DNA from: Xanthomonas sp.
Lineage (GTDB): Bacteria > Pseudomonadota > Gammaproteobacteria > Xanthomonadales > Xanthomonadaceae
Length of the DNA: 64,000 nt
Direction of reading: 5' to 3'
Assembly: GCF_017163755.1 (NCBI RefSeq)
Contig: NZ_JAFIWC010000011.1
Coordinates: 62,001-126,000 of the forward strand
Positions 28,529 through 36,251 of the stretch are shown in pieces. The notes beneath the pieces are model-generated. The model did not search any database, was not told where the DNA came from, and saw nothing but the letters and a program-made list of their open reading frames with translations. Position numbers and translations under genes: made by a program. Each line of letters starts with the position of its first letter. Positions within the stretch are counted from its first letter, which is position 1.

Positions 28529-31375
28529 ATGGACGCGCTGCACTGGCAACGCCTGTCGCCGCTGCTCGATGAACTGCTGGAACTCGACCAGGCCGCGCGC
28601 GTCGCGCGCCTGGCGCAGCTGCGCGGCGACGATCCGGACGCGGCCGACGAACTGGCGCGGATGCTGGCGCTGGACGCCGACGGCACCGACCTGCTCAGCG
28701 AACCGTTGCTCGCCGCCGCAGCGGCGACGCTGCAGCCCGGCAGCCGGATCGGGCCGTACCAGCTGGAACGGCCGCTGGGCGAGGGCGGCATGGGCCAGGT
28801 ATGGCTGGCGCAGCGCGCCGACGGCCTGTACCAGCGCCAGGTCGCGCTGAAGCTGCTTCGCCCCGGCTATGCCGACGCCAACCTGCGCCTGCGCTTCACC
28901 CGCGAGCGCGAGATCCTGGCGCGGCTGGAGCATCCCAACCTGGCGCGCCTGCTCGACGCCGGCATCGCCGCCGACGGCCAGCCGTACCTGGCGCTGGCCT
29001 ATGTCGAAGGCGAGCCGCTGACCGACTACTGCCAGCGCCTGCGCCTGCCGGTGAGCGCGCGGCTGCAGTTGTTCCTGCAGGTGTGCAAGGTGGTCAGCCA
29101 CGCGCACGCCAACCTGATCGTGCACCGCGACCTGAAGCCGTCCAACATCCTGGTCAACGCCGACGGCGAGGTGCGCCTGCTCGACTTTGGCATCGCCAAG
29201 CTGCTCGACGCCGATGCCGACGCCGAGGCGCACCCGCGCACCGAGGTGCGCGCCTTCACCCTGCACTACGCCGCGCCCGAGCAGGTGCGCGGCGAGCCGA
29301 TCAGCACGCTGACCGACGTGTACTCGCTCGGGGTGGTGCTGTACGAACTGCTGACCGACCAGAAGCCCTACTACCTGCGCCGGCACAGCGACGCGGAGTG
29401 GGAGCGGGCGATCCTGGCGGTGGAGGCGCCGCGTCCGTCGCTGGCGGTGCAGCGCGCCGCGCAACAGGGCCGCTGCGAGGCGGCCGACGCGCGGCGGCTG
29501 GCGCGGCGCCTGAGCGGGGACCTGGACAACATCCTGCTCAAGGCGCTGCAGAAGCCGCCGGCGCAGCGCTACTCGTCGGCCGAGGCGCTGGCGCAGGACC
29601 TGTGCCGCTACCTGCAGGGACGGCCGGTGCAGGCGCGTCCGCAGCGCCTGCTGTACCGGTTGCAGAAATACCTGCAGCGGCATCGCTGGAGCGTGGCGCT
29701 GGGCAGCGCGGTGGTGGCGGCGCTGCTCGGCGCGGCGACCGTGGCGCTGTGGCAGGCGCGCGAGGCGCGGCGCGAGACCGCGCGCGCGCAGGCGATGCAG
29801 GATTTCGTGATCGGCCTGTTCGACCGCGCCGGCAACGCGCAGCGCGGCGACGGTTTCGACGTGCGCGGCCTGCTCAGCGCCGGCGAACAGCGCGGCGAGC
29901 GCGAACTGGCGCGGCAGCCGCTGGCGCGCGCCGAACTGCTCGGGGTGATCGGGCGCCTGCGCATCGGCCTGGGCGACTACCGCGAGGCGCTGGCGCTGCT
30001 GGAGCGGCAGCGCGCGCTGCTGGCCACGCTGGACGAGGTGCCGCTGGCGCTGCGCCTGGAATCGGCGACCCAGCACGGGCGCGCGCTGCGCCTGCTGAGC
30101 CGCTCGCGCGAGTGCGCCGCGGTGCTGGAGCCGTTGGCGACGCAGGCGCTGCAGCAGCAGGCGCAGCTGCCGCTGCAGGCGGCGGGCTTCTTCTCGCAGC
30201 TGGGCCGCTGCCGGCGCGTGCTCGGCGAGCGCGACGTGGCCCGCGCCTGGTTCGAGCGCTCGCTGGCGCTGCGCCGCGACGTGCTCAAGGACCCGGTCGG
30301 CGAGGTCGAGAACATGACCGACATCGCCGCGATGGACAGCGACGTCGGACGTACCGACGCGGCGATCGCCGGCTACCGGCAAGCGCTGGCGCTGCTCGAG
30401 CGCCAGGCCGGGCCGCGGCACCCGCTCGGCATCGCCCTGCGGCGCAGCCTGGGCGTGGCCTACCGCGACCGCGGCGACGTCGCCGAGGCCGAGCAGGTGG
30501 TGGCCGCGGCCCTGGCGCTGGCGCGCGCGCTGCACGGCGAGCGCCACCCGGACACGCTGACGGTGCGCCGGCTGCTGGCCGCGGTGATGGTCGACCAGGG
30601 CCGGCTGGACAGCGCAGAGCGCGAGCTGCGCGCGGCGCACGCGCTGACCGTCGAACGGCTGGGCCCGGCGCATCGCGACACCGGCATGAGCTGGAGTTCG
30701 CTGGCGATGCTGGCGATGGAGCAAGGCCAGGGCGAGCAGGCCGCACGCGACATGGCGCATGCGGTGGCGATCCTGCGCGCGCCCGACAGCCAGGCCATGC
30801 TGCCCTACGGCTTGATCAACCAGGGCCTGGCGCTGTCGGCGGCCGGCCGCCACCAGGACGCGCTGGCGCCGCTGTACGAGGCGCGGCAGCGCTGGATCGC
30901 GCAGCTGGGCCGCGACCACCCGGCGGTCGGCGACAGCGAACGGCTGATCGGCGAGGCGCGCGCGGCGCTGGGCGATCCGCGCCAGGCCGATGCGCTGCTG
31001 CAGCAGGCGCTGCGGCACACCGAGGCCGGCTACGGCCCGGCGCATCCACGCACCCGCGCCGCGCGCCTGGCGTGGGCGCACAACCTGGCCGCGCTCGGCC
31101 GCGAGCAGGACGCCCTGCGCGAACTGGAGGCGCAGGCGCGGGGGGACGACGACGGCGACGGCATCGAGAGCCGCAAGCTGCGCTGGCGCGCGCGCGCCTA
31201 CGCGGCGGACATCCGCTGCCGCGCGCCGGACGCCGCCGCTGCCGGTCGCCAGGCCTTGCGCACGCTGCAGGGCGAGCTGGCGCAGGCGCAGCCGCAAGGC
31301 GGCACGCTGTCGCGCGAGGTGGACAAGCTCAGCGCCGGCTGCGGCAATCCAGCGACGCTGACCGCGGCGCGCTAG
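28529..31375 (+). CDS. Transmembrane Ser/Thr protein kinase with TPR sensor region
   Basis: This 948-residue Hanks-type kinase has a glycine loop (LGEGGMGQVWLA, about 83-94), the Lys in VALKLL near 107, HRDLKPSN with catalytic Asp201, and DFG at about 219-221. APE appears as AAPEQVRG. A single membrane helix near 388-410 separates the cytoplasmic kinase from a periplasmic region of about 530 residues made of TPR-like helical repeats. It follows the ECF sigma gene by 12 bases and probably controls that sigma by phosphorylation. The last 30 codons are repeated downstream as non-coding DNA (31426-31557). Confidence 0.9.
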   Translation: MDALHWQRLSPLLDELLELDQAARVARLAQLRGDDPDAADELARMLALDADGTDLLSEPLLAAAAATLQPGSRIGPYQLERPLGEGGMGQVWLAQRADGLYQRQVALKLLRPGYADANLRLRFTREREILARLEHPNLARLLDAGIAADGQPYLALAYVEGEPLTDYCQRLRLPVSARLQLFLQVCKVVSHAHANLIVHRDLKPSNILVNADGEVRLLDFGIAKLLDADADAEAHPRTEVRAFTLHYAAPEQVRGEPISTLTDVYSLGVVLYELLTDQKPYYLRRHSDAEWERAILAVEAPRPSLAVQRAAQQGRCEAADARRLARRLSGDLDNILLKALQKPPAQRYSSAEALAQDLCRYLQGRPVQARPQRLLYRLQKYLQRHRWSVALGSAVVAALLGAATVALWQAREARRETARAQAMQDFVIGLFDRAGNAQRGDGFDVRGLLSAGEQRGERELARQPLARAELLGVIGRLRIGLGDYREALALLERQRALLATLDEVPLALRLESATQHGRALRLLSRSRECAAVLEPLATQALQQQAQLPLQAAGFFSQLGRCRRVLGERDVARAWFERSLALRRDVLKDPVGEVENMTDIAAMDSDVGRTDAAIAGYRQALALLERQAGPRHPLGIALRRSLGVAYRDRGDVAEAEQVVAAALALARALHGERHPDTLTVRRLLAAVMVDQGRLDSAERELRAAHALTVERLGPAHRDTGMSWSSLAMLAMEQGQGEQAARDMAHAVAILRAPDSQAMLPYGLINQGLALSAAGRHQDALAPLYEARQRWIAQLGRDHPAVGDSERLIGEARAALGDPRQADALLQQALRHTEAGYGPAHPRTRAARLAWAHNLAALGREQDALRELEAQARGDDDGDGIESRKLRWRARAYAADIRCRAPDAAAAGRQALRTLQGELAQAQPQGGTLSREVDKLSAGCGNPATLTAAR

Positions 31376-31418
31376 CCAGACGCTTTCGGCCCAGGCATGA
31401 CCGGCGAGACACCGTGGG
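31285..31418 (+). repeat. Tandem duplication of the kinase 3' end, copy 1
   Basis: This 134-base segment covers the last codons and stop of the kinase gene and the following 43 bases. A second copy begins eight bases after it ends. The two share the same order of motifs from GGCGCAGCCGCAAGGC to CACCGTGGG, with scattered base differences. Confidence 0.85.
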
Positions 31419-31886
31419 AGCGAGTGGCGCAGCCGCAAGGCGGCACGCTGTCGCGAGGTGGACAAACTCAGCGCCGGCTACGGCGATCCGGCGCCGCTGA
31501 CCGCGGCGCGCTAGCCAGGCACTTTCAGCCCAGGTAGGGCCGGCGAAGCACCGTGGGCGCGACTTCAGTCGCGACGGGCTCTATCGACGAACCTGTCGTC
31601 ACGCCGCCGAATCCACCACAACCGCGCCCCACAAGCGTTCGCCCGCAGAGGAGCAGACTGCTCCACGGACATCCATTCCCGCCGGTCCGACCCGAAAGGT
31701 CATGGTCCGCGCACCGCGTATCGCTCCGGCCTGGACGCGCGCGTTCACGTCCTCGCTCTTGCCTGCCTAGGCGTCGCACGGGCGGCGCGACCTGCCTGGA
31801 CCGAATACCAGCGGCCACGGGCCGGGCTGTCGCCGCCGCCGCGCAGCGGCCACAATCGCGCTTCCTTTCGCCGACCGCAGGCCGCC
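31376..31886. other. Spacer with kinase-end duplicate and a short palindrome
   Basis: This 511-base gap holds copy 2 of the kinase 3' end and then, at about 31552-31575, a GCGCGACTTCAGTCGCGAC palindrome of the genome repeat type. The rest (about 31580-31886) has no recognisable gene; open frames are short and lack domains. CACAAT about 30 bases before the DUF4380 start may be its -10 element. Confidence 0.55.
31426..31557 (+). repeat. Tandem duplication of the kinase 3' end, copy 2
   Basis: This 132-base segment is a diverged copy of 31285-31418. It lacks two bases (GTCGCGAGG in place of GTCGCGCGAGG), so it no longer follows the kinase reading frame throughout, and it has about a dozen substitutions. 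It retains the TAG stop position. Confidence 0.85.
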
Positions 31887-32984
31887 ATGCGCGCCGACAC
31901 GCAGAATCGATGGCCGCGCCCGTTCGCGGCGCTGCTCGCGCTACTGGGCGTAGCGCCCATGGCGGCGGCCGCGGCGGCGCAGGCCGATGCGCCGCCGCCC
32001 TGGGTGCTGGACAACGGCGTGCTGCGCCTGACCGTCACCCCCACGCTCGGCGGACGCGTGCTCGGCTTCCAGCGCGCCGGCGAGGCGAACCTGGTCAAGA
32101 TCGGCGAGGCGGTGCGCCAGCAGCCGCGGCCGCCGGTGCGCGCCGATGCGGGCGACATCGCGTACCTGGGCCACGACGTGTGGGTCGGGCCGCAGAGCCA
32201 GTGGTGGCTGCACCAGCAGGTGAATCCGGCGCGGCGCGCGGCACGCGCCAACTGGCCGCCGGACCCGTACCTGGGCTACGCCACCGCCACGGTGCTGCAG
32301 CGCACGCCGCAGCGCCTGCACCTGCGCGGCATCGACAGCCCGGTCAGCGGCGTGCGCCTGGACAAGCGTTTCGTCCTGTCCACGCAGCGCGCCGACACCG
32401 TGCGCGTGCAGGTGGACGCGCGCAACGTGCGCCAGACCGCGGTGGCCTGGGACCTGTGGTTCAACACGCGTACCGCGGCCAGCACCCGCGTGGTGGTGCC
32501 GGTGGCCGGCGCCGCCGATATCCGCACCCAGCCGCCGACCGATGCCGGCTTCGTCGCGCCCGGCTACGCGCTGCGGCACGGGCTGATGTTCCTGGCCGCC
32601 GCGCCGCCGGCGGGCAACGCCGGCCAGCGCGGCAAGCTGCTGCTGCAGCCGTCGGCCGGCTGGATCGCCGCGTTCGCCGGACGCCAGGCCTGGGTGATCC
32701 GCTTCGCGCACCAGCCGCGCGCGCGCATCCATCCCGAGCAGGGCCAGGTCGAGTTCTACCTGGATGCGCCGGCGCACGATCCGGGCAGCGGCCTGCTGGA
32801 GATGGAAGTGCACGCGCCGTACCGCACGCTGGCGCCCGGCCAGCGCATGCAGGCCGAAGAGCTGTGGACGCTGCTGCCCTACGCCGGCGGCGACGATCCC
32901 GAGCAGCAGCGCCGCTTCCTGTGCGAACACGCCGCGGCGCTGGCCCTGGCCGGCGCATGCGCCGGCGCCGCCGGCGCGCCGTAG
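31887..32984 (+). CDS. Exported DUF4380-type protein
   Basis: The 365-residue protein begins with a signal peptide (PFAALLALLGVAPMAAAAAAQA). The mature part looks like an all-beta sugar-binding or galactose-mutarotase-like fold: WVLDNGVLRLTVTPTLGGRVLGFQRAGEANLV is the characteristic opening of DUF4380 proteins. DVWVGPQSQWW and LDKRFVLS follow. No catalytic residues can be assigned. It lies 58 bases ahead of opgD on the same strand, so a role in envelope carbohydrate is conceivable but unproven. Confidence 0.78.
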   Translation: MRADTQNRWPRPFAALLALLGVAPMAAAAAAQADAPPPWVLDNGVLRLTVTPTLGGRVLGFQRAGEANLVKIGEAVRQQPRPPVRADAGDIAYLGHDVWVGPQSQWWLHQQVNPARRAARANWPPDPYLGYATATVLQRTPQRLHLRGIDSPVSGVRLDKRFVLSTQRADTVRVQVDARNVRQTAVAWDLWFNTRTAASTRVVVPVAGAADIRTQPPTDAGFVAPGYALRHGLMFLAAAPPAGNAGQRGKLLLQPSAGWIAAFAGRQAWVIRFAHQPRARIHPEQGQVEFYLDAPAHDPGSGLLEMEVHAPYRTLAPGQRMQAEELWTLLPYAGGDDPEQQRRFLCEHAAALALAGACAGAAGAP

Positions 32985-33042
32985 CTCTCGCGTTTAACGG
33001 CGCTTGTCTATCATGGGCTCCCCTTCCACTTCGATCCGGCCC

Positions 33043-34647
33043 ATGCAACGACGCGATTTCCTCAAGAACGCCGCCGCCGCCTTCGCCGCGATGGGCTTGC
33101 CCGCCCTGCCGATGCTGGGCCAGGCCGCGCCCGCGGTCGGCCTGCGCCGCCTGGGCAAGCCGCAGCCCTTCGACTACGCCTGGCTCAAGGGCCACGCCCG
33201 CGCCATGGCCGCCGCGCCGTACCAGAGCCACAAGCGGGTGTTGCCGGCGCCGGTGGAGGCGCTGAACTGGGACCAGTACCAGTCGATCCGCTACCGCCAG
33301 GACCACGCCCTGTGGGCGGTCGACCACGACTCCCGGTTCCAGGCCAAGTTCTTCCACTTGGGGCTGTACTTCAAGTCGCCGGTGCACATGTTCGACCTGG
33401 TCGACGGCCAGGCGCAGGAACTGGCCTACGACCCGGCCGCGTTCGACTACGGCAGCAGCGGCCTGAAGGGCAAGCACCTGCCCAAGGAACTGGGTTTCGC
33501 CGGTTTCCGCCTCAACACCAAGCAGGACACCGACCGCGATTTCGCCGCCTTCCTCGGCGCCAGCTATTTCCGCGCGGTGGGCAAGGAAGGCCAGTACGGC
33601 CAGTCCGCGCGCGGGCTGGCGATCGACACCGGCACCGGCGGGCCGGAGGAATTCCCCGACTTCATCGCCTACTGGCTGGAACAGCCCAAGGCCGGTTCGG
33701 ACACCGTGGTGGTCTACGCGCTGCTGGACTCGCCGAGCGTGGCCGGCGCCTACCGCTTCGCGATCACCAACGGCGACGTGCTGGTGATGGACATCGACAG
33801 CGCGCTGTACCCGCGCAAGTCCATCGAACGGCTGGGCCTGGGGCCGTGCACCAGCATGTACCAGGTCGGCGAGAACGACCGCCGCATGGACTGGGACTGG
33901 CGCCCGGAAATCCACGATACCGACGGCTTGGCGATGTGGACCGGCGGCGGCGAATGGATCTGGCGGCCGCTGTGCAACCCGCCACACCTGCGCTTCAACA
34001 TGTTCGTCGACGAAAACCCGCGCGGCTTCGGCCTGCTGCAGCGCGACCGCAACTTCGACCACTACCAGGACGACGGCGTGTTCTACGAGAAGCGCCCGTG
34101 CCTGTGGGTGGAGCCCAAGCAGGGCTGGGGCAAGGGTTCGGTGCAGCTGGTGGAGATCCCCACGGTCGACGAGACCTTCGACAACATCGTCGCGTTCTGG
34201 AACCCGCAGGACAAGCCGCAGCCGGGCCAGGAACTGCTGTTCGGCTACCGGCTGTACTGGGGCGCGCAGCCGCCGGCGGCCTCGCCGCTGGCCCATTGCG
34301 TGGCCACGCGCACCGGCCTGGGCGGCATCGTCGGGCAGAAGCGCAAGCACTTCTCGTGGCGCTTCGCGGTGGATTTCGCCGGCGGCGAGCTGGCGCGGCT
34401 GGCCCAGGACAAGGACGCCAAGGTCGAGGCGGTGCTGCAGCTCAGCCGCGGCAGCACCGAGATCGTCTCGGCGCGGCCGCTGCACGAGATCAAGGGCTAC
34501 CGCGCGATGTTCGACGTGGTGCCGCCGGACGAGGGCACGCAGCAGATCGACATCCGCCTGTTCCTGCGCGCCGGCGGCAAGCCGCTGACCGAGACCTGGC
34601 TGTACCAGTGGACGCCGCCGCCGGCGGCCGAGCGCACGCTGTACTGA
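33043..34647 (+). CDS. opgD: Periplasmic glucan biosynthesis protein OpgD
   Basis: OpgD (MdoD) shapes the backbone of osmoregulated periplasmic glucans. The 534-residue protein starts at ATG 33043 with a twin-arginine signal (MQRRDFLKNAAAAF), as in the family; an in-frame ATG at 33004 would place the RR motif too far inside. RYRQDHALW, FFHLGLYFKSPV, FLGASYFRAVG and DRNFDHYQDDGVFYEKRP are typical OpgG/OpgD sequences. It is preceded by the DUF4380 gene and followed by a strong hairpin. In Xanthomonas such glucans affect virulence and osmotic tolerance. Tat export fits the tatABC genes at 47287-48816. Confidence 0.95.
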   Translation: MQRRDFLKNAAAAFAAMGLPALPMLGQAAPAVGLRRLGKPQPFDYAWLKGHARAMAAAPYQSHKRVLPAPVEALNWDQYQSIRYRQDHALWAVDHDSRFQAKFFHLGLYFKSPVHMFDLVDGQAQELAYDPAAFDYGSSGLKGKHLPKELGFAGFRLNTKQDTDRDFAAFLGASYFRAVGKEGQYGQSARGLAIDTGTGGPEEFPDFIAYWLEQPKAGSDTVVVYALLDSPSVAGAYRFAITNGDVLVMDIDSALYPRKSIERLGLGPCTSMYQVGENDRRMDWDWRPEIHDTDGLAMWTGGGEWIWRPLCNPPHLRFNMFVDENPRGFGLLQRDRNFDHYQDDGVFYEKRPCLWVEPKQGWGKGSVQLVEIPTVDETFDNIVAFWNPQDKPQPGQELLFGYRLYWGAQPPAASPLAHCVATRTGLGGIVGQKRKHFSWRFAVDFAGGELARLAQDKDAKVEAVLQLSRGSTEIVSARPLHEIKGYRAMFDVVPPDEGTQQIDIRLFLRAGGKPLTETWLYQWTPPPAAERTLY

Positions 34648-34650
34648 CGG

Positions 34651-34687
34651 GGCTGGCGATCGTCCGCACAGCGGATGATCGCCAGCC
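34651..34687. terminator. Bidirectional hairpin between opgD and tdk
   Basis: A 17-base-pair inverted repeat (34651-34667 and 34671-34687, three-base loop, one G-T mismatch) starts with GGCTGGCGATC. It lies between two convergent genes, four bases after the opgD stop. There is no clear T-run on either side, so it may work as a barrier hairpin rather than a classical intrinsic terminator. Confidence 0.65.
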
Positions 34688-34719
34688 TTGGTCTCTGAAC
34701 GGCTATTGCCCCGGCAGGC

Positions 34720-35340
34720 TCAAAGCGGCAGCGCCGCCTGCAACGGATCGACGCGCCCTTCGCCGCGCATGATCTTCTTGAATTCGGCGCGGCTCACCGA
34801 CACGTAGCGCTCGTTGCCGCCGATCTCCACCTGCGGTCCGTCCTGGACCGCATGGCCGTCCTCGTTGACGCGCACGGTCATCGTCGCCTTGCTGCCGGTA
34901 TGGCAGATGGTCTTGATCTCCTGCAGCTCGTCGGCCCAGGCCAGCAGGTACTGGCTGCCTTCGAACAGCTCGCCGCGGAAGTCGGTGCGCAGGCCGTAGC
35001 ACAGCACCGGGATGCGCAGCCGGTCCACCACCTCGCTGAGCTGCCACACCTGCGCGCGGCTGAGGAACTGCGCCTCGTCCACCAGCACGCAGTTCAGCTC
35101 GCCCTGGCGGGCGATGTCGCGTTCGACCAGCTGCTGCAGGTCGGTATCCGGCACGAAGGTCTCGCCGTCGGCGCGCAGGCCGATGCGTGAGGCCACCACG
35201 CCGCTGCCGGCGCGGTGGTCCAGCTTCGGCGTCAGGATCAGCGTGCGCATGCCGCGCTCGCGGTAGTTGTGCGCCGATTGCAGCAGCGTCGTGGTCTTGC
35301 CGGCGTTCATCGCCGAATAGTAGAAGTAGAGCTTGGCCAT
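34720..35340 (-). CDS. tdk: Thymidine kinase, type II
   Basis: Tdk phosphorylates thymidine in the salvage pathway. The 206-residue protein has the P-loop SAMNAGKTT (9-17), catalytic Glu89 in VDEAQF and the lasso/thymidine-site sequence [13 protein letters not shown]. In E. coli Tdk and human TK1 a structural zinc is bound by two CxxC/CxxH pairs. Here only Cys146 remains: position 149 is Gly, position 183 Ser and position 186 Glu. The protein otherwise looks intact, so it may be a zinc-free variant. The start at 35340 fits the family. Confidence 0.95.
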   Translation of the reverse strand: MAKLYFYYSAMNAGKTTTLLQSAHNYRERGMRTLILTPKLDHRAGSGVVASRIGLRADGETFVPDTDLQQLVERDIARQGELNCVLVDEAQFLSRAQVWQLSEVVDRLRIPVLCYGLRTDFRGELFEGSQYLLAWADELQEIKTICHTGSKATMTVRVNEDGHAVQDGPQVEIGGNERYVSVSRAEFKKIMRGEGRVDPLQAALPL

Positions 35341-35397
35341 AGGACAATTCTACTGTCGGCGACACACCCAGCGGACGTACCATTTACGTCCGGCCGG

Positions 35398-36138
35398 TCA
35401 TTCGCCGAGTTGCGGTACCTGCTCGATTGGCCCGATATCCACTCCGCCACGGAGCGCAGGGCTGTTCAATATTTCGTCTTGCCACCGCCAGTACGCCTCA
35501 GGCTGCCAGTAGCGCTCCTGGTAGTACCTTGCGCTGGGAATCGGCTCGCGGCACTGGCCCCTGAAAAATTCGCTCACGCAGACATGGGCTCGCGGAAGCC
35601 CGCCGACGCGGCTGCCCGTGGCGCGCTTCAGCGCAACGCGCAGTTCGCGCTCCAGACGGGGCTTGGCGAACTTGTCGGCGTATTCGGCATAGATCGCACT
35701 GCCTTCCCTTACGGCCCTTTCGCGTTCCTGCGTGCTCAGTTCAGCCCAGTAGCGTTCACGCTGGGCGATCAGCGCCGGAGTGCCGCGTTCGGCCGCGAGA
35801 TCCATCCAGGCATAGCCCAGCGCGCGGTCCGCGTCACCTCCCTTGCCGCGCCACAGCATTTCCGCCAGCGCGCCTTGCGACAATTTATCCGCATAGCGCG
35901 CGGCTTGCCGGAAATAGCCACGCGCCTGCGAGTTGCGCCCATCGGCCATGGCCTGGATACCAAGCTGGCGATAGTAATGGTCGGGATGGGAGCTCAAGAA
36001 GCCGCGCGAGGTGACGATGTCGGCGTCTTCGAAGGTGAATGGAGCCACAGGCTCCTGGGCGCGTGCGACTCCGGGCGCGCTGCCTAACACCGATGCAAGC
36101 GCCGCAATCGCGATATGAGCAGACCAGTTCCACGCCAT
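35398..36138 (-). CDS. Exported Sel1-repeat-like protein
   Basis: The 246-residue protein has a signal peptide (AHIAIAALASVLGSAPGVARAQ) and a short region with Sel1/TPR-like helices: GIQAMADGRNSQARGYFRQAARYADKLSQGALAEMLWRGKGGDADRALGYAWMDLAAERG (about residues 58-118). The C-terminal third contains two Cys (HVCVSEFFRGQC) that might form a disulfide in the periplasm. It is divergent from rep and lies 57 bases beyond the tdk start. The function is unknown; such proteins often act as scaffolds. Confidence 0.75.
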   Translation of the reverse strand: MAWNWSAHIAIAALASVLGSAPGVARAQEPVAPFTFEDADIVTSRGFLSSHPDHYYRQLGIQAMADGRNSQARGYFRQAARYADKLSQGALAEMLWRGKGGDADRALGYAWMDLAAERGTPALIAQRERYWAELSTQERERAVREGSAIYAEYADKFAKPRLERELRVALKRATGSRVGGLPRAHVCVSEFFRGQCREPIPSARYYQERYWQPEAYWRWQDEILNSPALRGGVDIGPIEQVPQLGE

Positions 36139-36251
36139 GGCACCGCCTTCCCTGCATGGTGAGACCCACGGTTCTACGTAATCGCTATCGCTACGTCAAC
36201 ATCGGAGCGGCCGCCGTGGGCCGCTACAATGCGCCGCCCAGGGAAGTCTTC

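Noticed and set aside
31887-34647. DUF4380 gene and opgD as one operon for glucan synthesis
   Set aside because: Same strand and close spacing are seen, but the function of DUF4380 is unknown, so a shared pathway was not claimed.
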